The position numbers and the translations under genes were made by a program. Under the pieces are notes generated by a model. The model searched no databases. It was not told the DNA's origin and worked only from the letters and a program-made list of their open reading frames with translations. This document shows, one piece after another, positions 21,170 to 32,376 of a stretch of DNA of 64,000 bases (positions within the stretch are counted from its first letter, which is position 1; every line of letters begins with the position of its first letter). This DNA is from Rugalucina vietnamica. Its lineage: Eukaryota; Mollusca; Bivalvia; Lucinida; Lucinidae. The DNA lies in assembly GCA_964017185.1 (NCBI GenBank), contig OZ024874.1, positions 54,216,856 through 54,280,855 of the forward strand. Direction: 5' to 3'.

Positions 21170-22103
21170 TTCAGTTATGATCCTGACCCATTTTTAAGCC
21201 TCCAGGTCATGGTAAAGTTAAAAAGTTACAGTAATTAACTGTAAATGAAAGTCTGTGTTTCTCTGGTGTTCTTTTAATGGTCATTTAAGGCCAAAGGATC
21301 TCTTCATTTTTTCTAAATCTACCACAAAACGTGTCTTTCTGCAAACAGTTGTACTTCAATTTATCCAAGATTTTTTTTTCAACTCAGCAAGACAAGTTTT
21401 TTTGTTTTTAATAGATTAATTTTCCGGTCTTTTTATTTGCTTTCACTTTTAAAAGCATAATGTGCAATCAAATTTTACTTATTACTTAAAGGCTGTGGCA
21501 AAGTTTGGCAAAAATACAGTTGCAGCTATACTAGTATATATTATTAAAGTTGCATCTGTAGACAAGAAAAAGAAGTTAGGTCTTTATAAGTCTCACTCTG
21601 AAATCAAGGTCACAATAGATTGAAGATCAACTGAACATTTTGTCAGTTTACTAATTTGATTCTTTGTCACTTATTCCTTATGACACTATTTCTTTTCAGA
21701 TTAAAGGCTACAAACAGATTGACAGATTTCAAATATTAGTCAACTATGCTGCAGTCAGCTACCTTATCCGAACTGTGACTACTGGTGGCTTTAGTAAATG
21801 TTGCACTAGATGCAGCATTACTCATCATTCACTCTTTGACTCCAGCTATTGTTCAGCACTCAGTTCAAATGGAGAAAATGAACCTGCCAAGAGTTTAGTG
21901 TTCAGATGGAATAAATATGTGAACACTACTAAATTAATGGGCAAAGATAAAGTGATATACTTAACAGAATTCTATAAATATTTAACATAGGCCACTCTCA
22001 CACACAGACTGTGGAAATATTTAGTATTCGGATGTATGTGGATGATATGATGTTCACATTAAATAGGCTGATGTAAGAAATAAAACACTATGCTAAAAGC
22101 TTG
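21170..22103. other. Nothing recognised
   Basis: A 108-codon plus frame (21664-21990) is open but has no recognisable motif and ordinary flanks. I do not call it a gene. Confidence 0.4.
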
Positions 22104-22107
22104 CAAA

Positions 22108-22310
22108 TGTAACGAGATAGTCTCCCTTGTAGAATACGTTGGTGCAACGTATAAGCGGCATATTAGCTGGTAGTAATATGCAAATTAGAAACTCGAAACT
22201 TTGTGATTAGAGTAAGTGTTAGGTATATAGCGCAGTAAACCACCCTTGGTGGATGAGCATGCTTTTCCACCGACGGGGTTTCTGTAGCTTTGGCTCGGCT
22301 GTTCGTTACA
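22108..22310 (+). repeat. 5' LTR of the miniature element
   Basis: 203 bp, TGTAACGA...TCGTTACA. It differs from the 3' LTR at only a few positions, so insertion is fairly recent. Confidence 0.85.
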
Positions 22311-22416
22311 TTTGGTGGCAGCGGTGGGATGATGACAACTGCCAGAACGGAGTTGCCTTACCCATGTAGTCCCCAGGCCAAGACTCGTGGCGAGTCTTCT
22401 CGGAGGGGGAAGTAAT

Positions 22417-22618
22417 GTAACGAGATAGTCTTTCTGGTAGAATACGTTGGTGCAACGTATTAGCGGCATATTAGCGGGTAGTAATATGCAAATTAGAAAC
22501 TCGAAACTTTGTGATTAGAGTAAGTGTTAGGTATATAGCGCAGTAAACCTCCCTTGGTGGATGAGCATGCTTTTCCACCGACGGGGTTTCTGTGGCTTTG
22601 GCTCGGCTGTTCGTTACA
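22417..22618 (+). repeat. 3' LTR of the miniature element
   Basis: 202 bp with the same terminal inverted octamers as the 5' LTR. It is followed by the CAAA target duplication. Confidence 0.85.
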
Positions 22619-22622
22619 CAAA

Positions 22623-23276
22623 GATTGTGCTGCACAATATGAGACAAGATTGTGATGATCATAAGATGTCCTGTTTGCATTTTCAGATATATCCTAAAAG
22701 TGAAACCATAGACCCCACTATATCTGACTCCATAGATTTGGCAGGGAGAAGATTGATTTATTTATGACCAAAACACACATGTAACAGTTTTTTTCTGGCT
22801 ACAACACTGTATTTCACAATTTGAACATTATGGGACAAACAACAAAACCTGAACCTTCTTATTCTTGCATAAAAGGAGTTTTTCAAATTTATTGATGTCA
22901 TGTATTAGATTTTGAAACAGGTTAATAGTGAAATCCTGACAAGAAATGGCATACAAAGAATGAAAAAAATAAATATTTGTTATATTTATCGTTTAAATCT
23001 TATTTTTGGTTTATATCTTTCATGGGAGAGCTTGACGGTCTAGGCCTAAAATGAAAGATAGCTGTGCTTAGGGTTTCTCTACCCTACCTATAATTTATCT
23101 GTGAACCTAAAGTTTTTTTTTTTTTTTTTTTTTTCATTTAAAAAAAAAGTAAAAAAAAATAAATATGAAAAGAAAAAACAATATATAGAAAAAGTCCTAC
23201 GAAAGAAGTGGACCCTAAGACAAGCACTTATCTGCAAGGATCAGGAAGGACATCCTCCTTAGGCAACCATATGATA
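22623..23276. other. Nothing recognised; poly-T at 23112-23134
   Basis: AT-rich, with a T tract and an A-rich stretch. No gene evidence. Confidence 0.4.
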
Positions 23277-23278
23277 TA

Positions 23279-24866
23279 CAGGTGCGTTCACTTATTAATA
23301 TACACCTGCGATATTCACAAATAAATTGACAACTTTTCTTGTTTTTGAATAATCGTTACTGGCAAGAAATAGACAACTGGATGAATATGTTTATATCATA
23401 TGTTAAGTATGTCTATAAACATTTACTCTGTATACAAAACTTCCAGATCTTGTGATGTTGTATGCCTAAATTGATTACATAACACATTGAGCCATTTTTT
23501 TAACAAATAATTCGCTGATATTCGAGTTTCAAAGATTCCACAAGGAACCATGGTTAATGGTTTGTAATTTTGTTTATAAATTATAAAAGTATAGCCATTT
23601 TTGTACTAAGGCTAAAAATTTGGTGTCTTTATGAATACTATTTACAGAGTTACACCATAGTTTTCATTTATTGTGCATTGTAGAATTTCGTAGTAAAACG
23701 GTTCTTACAATATAAAACTAAGCATGTCAGTGTTATTTTGCAAGAAAACTTATATTCTACCAGGACGGTTTTACGAACAAAACTTGCTAGTGGGTTCCTT
23801 TATGAGGTAAGGATGCCTTAAGGCACAATGGAGTCAAATATGGCTTTGTATTCTGCCAAAACGTGGGTTGGCATTTCATCATACAATTCATGATTTGCTT
23901 CTCAGCACAGAATACCATACGGGACTAGGATTTTCACAGAGAAACTTTCATACTTAGGCTATCTCTCACTGCTTATATTCATGATATTTAAATCCTCTTG
24001 TTTAGGCATAAAATCAAGGAAATCAGCAGGACATTCAAAGACAGACATTCCTCTAATATCAATAATAGGGATGAATACAAAGAACATTTGCTTTGCACAA
24101 ATACCATTTTGACATCCTTTATTGGCATGTTAATTTCCGTGACTTAATCGCCATCGAAGAGGTTTGGAATATCACGAAGACGAGATGTGAATCATTGTCC
24201 AAAAATAAATTTAGCCCACTCAGCCCCTCGGTGCGTAGGAAAAAAAATCATGAAACTGTATGATAAAACGCCAACCCACGATTTGGCAGAATAAAAGGTC
24301 ATGGGTGACTCCATAGTATTTTTTAAAACATGCTTACCTTATGAAGGACCCCCACTAGAAAACTTTTATCGCATAATCGCCCTGGTAGAATATTTGTTTT
24401 CTTGCAAAATAACACTGACATGCTTAGTTTTATATTGTAACAACCGCTTTATCATGAAATTCTAAAATGTACAGTGAATGGAAATCAGGGTGTAACTCTG
24501 TCAAAAGTGCTCATAAAGACACCAAATTTTCAGCCTTAGTACAAAAATGACTATTCTTTCATAATTTATAAACACAATTACAAACCATTAACCATGGTTC
24601 CTTGTGGAATCTTTGAAACTCGAATATCAGCGAATTTTTTGTTAAAAATTTGGCTCCATATGTTATGTAATCAATTTAGGCATACAACATCACACGATCT
24701 GAAAGATTTATATACAGAGTAAATGTTTATAGACATACTTAACATATTATATGAACAAATTCATCCAGTTGTCTATTTCTTGCCAGTGACGATTGTTCAA
24801 AAATAAGAAAAGTTGTCAATTTATTTGTGAATATCGCAGGGGTATATTGATAAGTGAACGCACCTG
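23279..24866. mobile_element. 1.6-kb long-inverted-repeat element, TA-flanked
   Basis: The left arm (23279-23897) and right arm (24240-24866) are inverted copies of about 620 bp with scattered differences. Termini CAGGTGCGTTCACTTAT are flanked by TA (23277-23278 and 24867-24868). The 340-bp centre holds no ORF. It is a fold-back type non-autonomous DNA transposon of mariner-like target preference. Confidence 0.85.
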
Positions 24867-24944
24867 TACATGTCCATATCAATGAAAGTATTAAAAAACA
24901 CCTACATAGTACTTTCCAGACTGAAACCCTAAGCACACAGCTAT

Positions 24945-25064
24945 TTTTTGTTTGGCCCAAGTAGTAGTGTGTAACTGTTGGACACCAAAGCAAGAGGCCC
25001 TGGGTTCAATTCCTACTGGGTGCACTGCATTGTTTTGTGCTTATGCAGATAGGAATGCTGGTTG
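24945..25064 (+). mobile_element. SINE head, interrupted copy
   Basis: tRNA-like 'ggcccaagtagtagtgtgta' and box-B-like 'gggttcaattcc' run to 'ttgttttgtgc'. The tail lies beyond an inserted MITE, at 25362-25440. Confidence 0.65.
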
Positions 25065-25361
25065 CATCAGGAAAACATGTCCGTGTATTGGATACCCCCA
25101 TAAACCCCACTTTTATGAAGTAAAACTGGGGTATGCAGAGGTATACCTATTTTTCTTATTTTTGCTCCAAAACATACATGTAGATTGTGGGTACTCGTTA
25201 GAACCGCCTCGGCTAACCGCCTCGCTGAGGCGGTTCTAACGTTTACCCACAATCTATGTTTTGAGCAATAATAGGAATAATATCAAAATTATCTTCTGAA
25301 AATTTTCAATTCTTACAACTACAGAAAAATCTATATATTACATGGGCGTGTTTTAATAATG
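25065..25361 (-). mobile_element. Hairpin MITE, copy 3
   Basis: Ends 'catcaggaaaacatgtccgt' and 'cgtgttttaataatg'. The centre has a double hairpin: 'gaaccgcctcggctaaccgc' then 'ctcgctgaggcggttctaac'. It is inserted into a SINE. Confidence 0.85.
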
Positions 25362-25440
25362 ATACCCACAAAAAGAACTTTGGCTCTGTCTCTACATGAC
25401 TGAAACGTTTTGACTGGGATGTTAAACCTCAATTCAAACA
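25362..25440 (+). mobile_element. SINE tail, continuation of 24945-25064
   Basis: 'ctacatgactgaaacgtttt' and 'gactgggatgttaaacctca' are the standard SINE tail. Confidence 0.65.
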
Positions 25441-25469
25441 ATTAAAAATCTTTAATGTCCTAGTGTGTT

Positions 25470-25790
25470 TTTAGCTCATCTGAGCAAAAGTTTTACAGGT
25501 GAACTTGTATACGATAGGCATGTATCTGGTTTCTGTCAGCAATGCCTGTCCTTCATCCACAATTTTCAAAGATCGTTGCTGAAATTTCTTGGCCAAGCAG
25601 AGTCAAATTTATATGAAGCATTATAGGCAGTTTGACCATTATCCCGATGTTGTGACCAAGATGGACGCTCTTTTCCGGAACCTGTGGACTTATTTCAATG
25701 AAACCTACCATGTAGCGTTCAGAAACTATAGTACTACAATGTGACTTTGTGATGACCTTGACATTTTATTTTAAGGTGTGTTTTTCTTTC
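25470..25790 (+). repeat. Dispersed repeat starting AGCTCATCTGAGC
   Basis: It begins with the near-palindrome 'agctcatctgagc' and continues 'gatcgttgctgaaatttctt', 'gaccaagatggacgctcttt'. I recall this start as common in bivalve repeats; no second copy is in this window. Confidence 0.4.
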
Positions 25791-25799
25791 TTTGCATGA

Positions 25800-27260
25800 A
25801 AATAATATTAAGGTAGCAGGTTCCATTTTTTAAAGGTTTCTTGCCATCATATACAGGCAAAAGCACCAGTTAGTTGAATGAAAGGCATCAATGACTAAGG
25901 CAGGTCCATCTGGAGAGAAACATATTTTGCAGTTTGCAGATTTGTTTCTGAATTTACAGATTTTGAAAACGGTAACTGCTACCTTAATAGTTTTTCAGGC
26001 AAACAAAAAAAAAACACAAGGGTTTCTTGCCTTCTCATTCAAGTATAAGAATCATTTTATTGCATAAAAGGAATAATTAACGTACAGTAGTTCCATCCTG
26101 AGAGAAAAGTTATGTTGAAATATGCGGATTTTACCAAATATACATATTTTAAAACTGGTTACCGCTACCTTAATATTTTTTTTTCAGGCAAAGAAGAAAA
26201 CTACACAGGTTCTTGCCATCACAATTATGCAACAGCATCATTTAGTTGAATGAAAAACATCGCTGACTTGCATTAGGTCCATCATGAGAAAAATTATGTT
26301 GAAATGTGCAGATTTTCTCAGAATTACAGATTTTGAAAATGGTAACTGCTACCTTAATAGTTTTTAGGCCAACAAAAGAAAAAAACAAATGGGTTTCTTT
26401 CCTTTTTGTTCAAGTATTTTAATCATTTTATTGAATAAAAGGTATAATTAACATACATTCGGTCCATCATGAGAGAGAAGTTATGTTGAAATATGCAGAT
26501 TTTATCAAATATACAGATTTTGAAAACTGGTTGCCGCTACCTTAAAAATTTTTCAGGCAAAGAAAGAAAAACACACTGGTTTCTTGTCATCAAATTCAGA
26601 CAGAGGCATCATATACTTGGATGAAAGGCATCACTGACTTGCATTGGGTCCATCATGAGAGAAAAAATATGTTGAAATGTGCAGATTTTCTCCGAATTTA
26701 CAGATTTTGAAAATGGCAACTGCTACCTTAATAGTTTTTTAGGCTAACAAAAATACACATGGGTTTCTTGCTTTTTTATTCAAGTATATGAATCATTTTA
26801 TTGAATAAAAGGAATAATTTATACATAGTAGGTCCATCATGAGAGAGAAGTTATGTTGAAATATGCAGATTTTACTAAATATACAAATTTTGAAAAATGG
26901 TTACCGCTACCTTAATATTTTTTCAGGTAACGAAAGAAAAACAAACATGTTTCTTGCCATCATATTCAAGCAAATGCATCATTTAGTTGAATCAAAGGCA
27001 TCAATGACTTGCATTAGGTCTGTCAAGAGAGAAAAATTATGTCAAAATGTGCAGATTTTCTCGAAATTTACAAATTTTGAAAATGGTCATCTCTACCTTA
27101 ATATTTTTCCAAGCAGAGAAAGAAAAACACACGGGTTTCTTGCTTTTTTGTTTAAGTAAATGGTTCATGTTATTGAATAAAAGGCACCATTGTCCTACAG
27201 TAGGTCCATCATGGGAGAAAAAATATATTGAAATTGTCCGATTTTCGGGGTTTAGCTAAA
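25800..27260 (+). repeat. Tandem array, 185-bp monomers alternating A/B
   Basis: Eight 'ggtccatc..gaga' landmarks (about 25905, 26087, 26275, 26458, 26645, 26830, 27016, 27200) are 183-188 bp apart. Monomers alternate between A-type ('gaatttacagattttgaaaa', 'ggtaactgctacc') and B-type ('aaatatacagattttgaaaa', 'ggttaccgctacc'), so the true unit is a dimer of about 370 bp. Confidence 0.8.
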
Positions 27261-28534
27261 ATCTGGATTTCAGGTAACCCCCCTCCCAATGTAAGCTTAG
27301 TTTTCGGGCCAAAAGTAATCTTTTCGCAATTGTTAATATATCATATTATTAACCTGATATGACTTGATCACTCACTTAAATCAAAAGTTGATTTTGATTT
27401 CCTTGCTAATAATCCTTAGCTCATGAAAATTATGAAAAATCATAATTTTAGTCACATTCATGATGAAAAATGAAAATTGTTTGTTGCCATGGTAACTGAC
27501 ATCCAATCAAAGAAATATTGTACCTCTCAACGTTTGGTCATAAGTGCTACACTATGGCACACAAATTGACCAATTCTGTTACCATGGATATATCACCATT
27601 TGCATGGGCCTTAGCAAGAGCTGTACTTATGTCGGCGTCATACCTAGCCGATGTTAACACGCGATGGACACACGATTATGAAAATTTTCAAATTCGGCGG
27701 GGATCGTGAAGACGTCGGGCTATTCGTGAGTGCATCGTTAACCATCGTATGTCCATCGGGAGATTTTTTAAGCCTTCGGCAGTACCATCGCGAGCGGCAT
27801 CAAAATCTTTGACATGCCAAAAAATACAGGAAGGACACACGATGGTTCAATTTCGTGTTGAGTTCGCGAGTACATCTTGGCCATCGTAAAGCCATCGTGA
27901 GGCCATCTTCTCACATCGGGACTACATCGTACTTCTGTCGTGTGGTCATCGGCACCATCGGCTAGGTTTTGCTACACGATGGCACTACGAGGGACACACG
28001 GTGCTGCCCGATTGTGTTGCGAAGGCAACACGACATCGGGTAGCCTTCGCAACGCCATCGTATAAGCATCGTATTTGAAAAATCTAGAACACGATGGCAC
28101 CAGGATGGAAACACGATATTAACCAAAACTGTTATAATATTTCCTCGGATAGCGTGGACATACAAAACAAAAACAATTAGCACCCACACAACATTTCTCA
28201 GAAGCCTCAAGTGGAATACTTTTAAATCATGGCGTATTTCGATGAAAAAAAAAATAGGAAAAAGAAGGCTGCAGCACTGCTACTATACATACATCAAGCT
28301 GGCGCATGACAAAAAAAACTCCTGCAGGAGCAACATCATCTCTTACAGGTATTTCTAATAGAACAAACCCATTGCAGAGTTCGACAAACGAGCGTTTTAA
28401 CAAGAACAGTTTTGTGCCAGTTTCATGTGAAAGACGGATTTAAAGTACTAGCAAACTGTCACCATGGCGCTTAGACAGTGTTGTAAAGTAACTGATATTA
28501 ATTAACTTATTACTATGGACATCAACAACGAAAG

Positions 28535-28885
28535 CATACAAAAATGCTTTCTCAAAAGTAACCATGCTTGCACGCAAATGAGGCTGGGGCTCGTTCAACC
28601 ACCAGCCTACAGTATATGTAGGTACCGTGTATTTTATGGAGGCATGGAGTGCAGTGGAACTGTGGAGTTGAGCAGAAAACTATATCAAAACAAAAGCAAT
28701 AAAACGTTAAAGCACATCATTCATGTACATTTTGGTAGATCCTTATCTTAGATAATCTGTTTGAACATGGTATGGCTATCACTCGAAACTTTCCCTCCAG
28801 GGTTCCACTTCAAGAATCCACTCCAATACGGCAGCCTAAGACCAGTCCAAGACTCCAAGCCTTGACTCCAACCCATAAATAAAAA
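28535..28885 (-). repeat. TCCA-word repeat, copy 2, in the element centre
   Basis: The reverse complement carries 'gggttggagtcaaggcttgg', 'gaagtggaaccctggaggga' and 'ggtggttgaacgagcccc', matching 18880-19440. Confidence 0.7.
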
Positions 28886-29040
28886 ATAAAACTTGAGATC
28901 CTTTAAGAGCAGCTAGCACATTAATGAGAAAGGGGATGGGTCATACCGCGGTTTCGACTATTAAAGTCTCGTCAGTGACGCTTTAGGTATGGCAACATGG
29001 AGCCAAAGAGAATTACTGAACTTTCAACAGGGTAGTCGAT
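28885..29040 (+). repeat. Dispersed repeat with 'cataccgcggtttcg'
   Basis: 'gggtcataccgcggtttcga' then 'gctttaggtatggcaacatg' parallel 'gaaccataccgcggtttcgg' and 'ctagcaacatag' at 35260-35375. Confidence 0.6.
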
Positions 29041-29124
29041 AGAAAGACTAATATTATCTAAATGGGGCCAAATATATTAAACATTTGTAAGAAAATGAAT
29101 CTTAACCGATAATAAGTTCCTGAT

Positions 29125-29448
29125 TCACGTGATGCCTTCGGGACACAATCGGGAATACATTTAACACTTAACACGATGTCGTCAGGCCATCGTGAAGCCA
29201 TCGTGAGGCCTTCATTTATCATTCGCATCAACATCGTATGCAAAACAGCCAGTTCCTCTATCTTCGCGAGTCCTTCGGGTATAATCGTGAGCTATTCGTG
29301 TGTCCATCGTGTGGCCATCGGCAGGCTTCGTGTATGCATCGGCTCAATATTGGCTTTTTACCAAATTCGTGACGAAAATCGCGCGAAATTGAAAATTTCA
29401 TATTCGTGTGGCCATCGTGTGTCAAAATCGGCTAGGTATGACGCCACC
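29125..29448 (-). mobile_element. CACGATGG-word element, copy 2
   Basis: Inverted relative of 15986-16306 over about 320 bp ('gcgtcatacctagccgattt' when reversed, 'gtcacgaatttggta'). It abuts the right arm of the larger element. Confidence 0.7.
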
Positions 29449-30344
29449 TTAAACAACACCGTTCAAGCTTTATGGTGAAAGTTTGATAGTACTTTAAATC
29501 CATCTTTCGCATGAAACTGACACAACACTGTTCTTGAGTCAGTAGTTAAAACGCTCGTTTGTCGAATGCTGCAATGAGTATTAGTCTACTAGAAAGAAAA
29601 CCGGGTGCTGCTTAAAAGAAAGAGTAATAAACAACCTGTAAGTGATGGTGTTGCTCCTGCATGAGTTTCTGGTCATGCCCCAGCTGAAGCAGTGTTGCAG
29701 CCTTTATTTTCATAATTGTTTTTTCTTCGAAATACTCCATGATTTAACAGTATTCCACTTGAGGCTTCTGAGAAAAATGTTGTGTGGGTGCTGATTTTTT
29801 TCTTTATTTTCTGTATGTCCACGTTACCCCGGGAACTATATTAGAACAGTTTTGGTTAATTTCGTGTTTCCATCCTGATGCCATCGTGCTCTAGATTTTT
29901 CATATACGATGCTTATACGATGGCGTTGCGAAGGCCACACGATGTCGTGTTGCCTTCCTAACACAATCGGGCAACATCGCGTGTCCCTCGTATTGCCTTC
30001 GTGTGGCAAAACCAAGCCGATGGTGCCGATGACCACACGACAGAAGAACGATGTATTCCCAATGTGATAAGATGGCCTCATAAGATGCCAAGATGTACTC
30101 GCGAATTCAACACGAAATTGAACCATCGTGTGTCCTTCCTGAATTTTTTGGCATGTCAAAGATTTTGGTGCCGCTCGAGATGGTGATGCCGCAGGCTTAA
30201 AAAATCTCCCGATGGACATACGATGGGTAACGAATGGCCCGATGTCTTCACGATTCCCGCCGAAATTGAAACTTTTCATAATCGTGTGTCCATCGCGTGT
30301 TAAAATCGGCTAGGTATGTCGCTTACATAAGCACGCGCATTGAC

Positions 30345-30500
30345 CTGGTGGAATTGACCTATATTTCATGGTTCATTGTCTTGGTAAATTTAAACGTCGA
30401 AGTTTGTTTATTTTGCACCTGTAAAAGCTGAGAGAGTGAAACTTTACACTCATTTGCTTAACATACCCTTGAAGCATGCACCTTCACCTATATTTCATGC
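30345..30500 (+). repeat. Third copy of the 15.5-kb dispersed repeat
   Basis: 'gacctatatttcatggttca', 'aaacgtcgaagtttg' and 'cttgaagcatgcaccttc' match the family. Confidence 0.5.
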
Positions 30501-30524
30501 TTTACTTATTGAGCGCGATGAGGT

Positions 30525-30755
30525 GCGATATCTACCTCCGCGGGGTTTTAGTTCTATATTATGTTCATGCTATGCGATATTCACGATGTGGGTTTAATTG
30601 TTTTACATTGAATTTGTGCTGCACACTCCTTATGTACGTATCAATATATTTACTTCGGGTGACTTAGTGGCCACCTATTGGAATGTAGCTGCTCGCTCAG
30701 CTTACGATATGTTTCATTGTGTTAGTACCTAATCGTAAATATAGTTTCCCACCTC

Positions 30756-30803
<48 letters not shown>

Positions 30804-30855
30804 GAAAAGTAATTTTCTTCTAATTGTGCCGTTTCCCGGTCTTGGCTTGCTTTTA
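30525..30855 (+). mobile_element. RT-element tail with internal poly-T expansion
   Basis: 'gacttagtggccacctattg', 'agcttacgatatg' and 'tttcccacctcg' lead into a T46 run (30757-30802) exactly where other copies have 'ggtttttggag'. The tail then resumes 'attgtgccgtttcccggtct'. The T run has expanded inside the tail. Confidence 0.75.
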
Positions 30856-30859
30856 CTTT

Positions 30860-31080
30860 CAAATTAAAAAGGTACAAGCAAGCAATGATCAGGGAAAGGC
30901 GCAATCAGAAAGAAATTCCCACTCCAAATACCGAGGTGGGTAAAACTAAACCGACAATTAGGCACTGTACTTAGTAAACATATCATAAGCCGAGTGAGCA
31001 ACAATTTCCCAATAGGTAGCCACTCAGTTACCTGAACTTAAATAAAAACATGAAAACGCACATAAGGCTCAAACGGCACA
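30860..31080 (-). mobile_element. RT-element tail, inverted partner
   Basis: 'ggtacaagcaagcaatgatc', 'cccactccaaataccgaggt' and 'aataggtagccactcagtta' form a minus-strand tail joined end-to-end with the plus-strand copy at 30525-30855. Confidence 0.75.
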
Positions 31081-31324
31081 AAAATATGCTTTCAGTTACT
31101 TTATGCTTAGTGTTCAAGGATTCAACGTGGCCCTGTAAAGGCGATACAATTACTTCTACGGCGGTTCTGCTACGATGCTTACTGTTTGCTTTGTTTGTTT
31201 CTCTATTGAATGTGTCATTTTTGTTTAACAGACCATGCTGAAGGCGTTTAAGTTGGCGTGATGTGGTCAAAAGTGAGGGAGAAAACCGAAGGGCCCGGGA
31301 AAAACATCGACATTGCAATGGCGA

Positions 31325-31430
31325 CCACTTCTCTGCCACATGCCAAGATCGAATTCGAACCCGGGCAGCATAGATGACAAACGACTGGGTTTACCACTTA
31401 GTTATTCAGGAACTGTTGTTGCGCCATCGT
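31325..31430 (-). mobile_element. tRNA-like SINE head
   Basis: Reversed: 'aactaagtggtaaaccca' (box-A-like) and 'cccgggttcgaattcg' (box-B-like). No tail was identified. Confidence 0.45.
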
Positions 31431-31439
31431 TTCTTTACT

Positions 31440-32040
31440 TGATGCAGAAAAAGAATGAACCAATTCTTGCTCTTCAAACCTATTTTATTTTATGAGAGCA
31501 TTTATCTAGAACTGCCCTTGTCTTTGTCTCTTGCTGTCTGGGTTGGATTTTAAATGCAATATTGCCTTAAATGAGTGATTTAAATTTTAGCAAAATCATC
31601 AGTTACAACGTTTCTTTATTTCTAAGGCTTTGTAATTATTTATTTGGACTAGGCCAGCATGTGTGTTGTTTTGTTTTTCTTGTGGTTGTATTTTAAACAC
31701 TAATGGAAAAACAAGACGCACTTGTTTTCTATTATATACTAATGTGTGTTTAGTCCAAGTGTGTTTTCCTTTCTTGGGGTATTTTATTTTGGCACCCCAT
31801 ATACCATATATTTACCTATTGATGAACAGCTGTGCTGCTACTGAAATTAGTGATTGACTATGTTTTTTCCAAATCAGCTGATCCAGATGTTATTCATTTT
31901 CTGTATTAATACGTATACATATCCTAAAAGATAGCTAGAGTCAATACGAGACCTTAATTTTGCTCTTTAATTGCACAATGGTCTTGAGAGCATCGTACCC
32001 CAATCACACTACCGCAATGTTCTTCTTGAATCAAGACATT
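31440..32040. other. Nothing recognised
   Basis: T-rich intronic sequence with short open frames only. Confidence 0.4.
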
Positions 32041-32044
32041 TTAA

Positions 32045-32170
32045 TATTCGCGGGCTCCGTGGCCGGGTGGTTAAGATGCGCAGTTTCTTAATTACACGAT
32101 TGTCTCACTGCTGTGTTTGGTGTGGCTTCGAGCCTCCCATTGGGCACATTTTCGCCCCATCTACTGATTA
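32045..32170 (+). mobile_element. tRNA-like SINE head
   Basis: 'gctccgtggccgggtggtta' resembles a tRNA 5' half with box A; 'ggcttcgagcctccc' resembles box B. It is too degenerate for a functional tRNA. Confidence 0.5.
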
Positions 32171-32376
32171 GCCCGTCTCATATGAGCGGAATTAATCTTG
32201 AAAGGGATGCAAAACTGAATTTTTAAAACAGAAATGACATTTTTCTCTTGAAGTGAAGACTTTGTTTCGACGATACTGCTAAATTGATGAATTGAACGTT
32301 AATCAACACACAAACTACACAGATAAACTAAAAAAAACGAGAATAGTCAAATTAAATATGATATTACGTTGGCCAC

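Larger units (their letters stand above)
22108..22618 (+). mobile_element. Complete miniature LTR element (TRIM-like)
   Basis: Two near-identical LTRs (22108-22310, 203 bp; 22417-22618, 202 bp) begin TGTAACGA and end TCGTTACA. They enclose only 106 bp. Directly after the 5' LTR is a primer-site-like TGGTGGCAGCGGTGGGA. Directly before the 3' LTR is a purine tract (ggagggggaagtaa). The 4-bp flanks match (CAAA at 22104-22107 and 22619-22622). This has every cis feature of an LTR retrotransposon and no protein, so it must have been mobilised in trans. The primer-site form suggests a Ty3/gypsy-like parent. Confidence 0.85.
27635..30322. mobile_element. 2.7-kb long-inverted-repeat element rich in CACGATGG words
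   Basis: The left arm (27635-28497) and right arm (29452-30322) are inverted copies of about 870 bp. Termini read GCGTCATACCTAGCCGAT on the left and, reversed, GCGACATACCTAGCCGAT on the right. Arms are built from 'cacacgatgg', 'gccatcgt' and 'ccttcg' words, then unique arm sequence ('ggcttctgag', 'cctcaagtggaatact'). The 950-bp centre holds other repeats (28535-28885, 28885-29040, 29125-29448). No transposase ORF. The target duplication is not clear. Confidence 0.8.

Noticed and set aside
21664..21990. 108-codon ORF as a candidate gene
   Set aside because: No motif, no start or splice context, and it lies inside a repeat-rich intron. Length alone is not enough.
32045..32170. Functional tRNA gene
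   Set aside because: Box-like motifs are present but no cloverleaf or acceptor stem can be completed. SINE head is the better reading. The same applies to 58385-58455 and 59615-59680.
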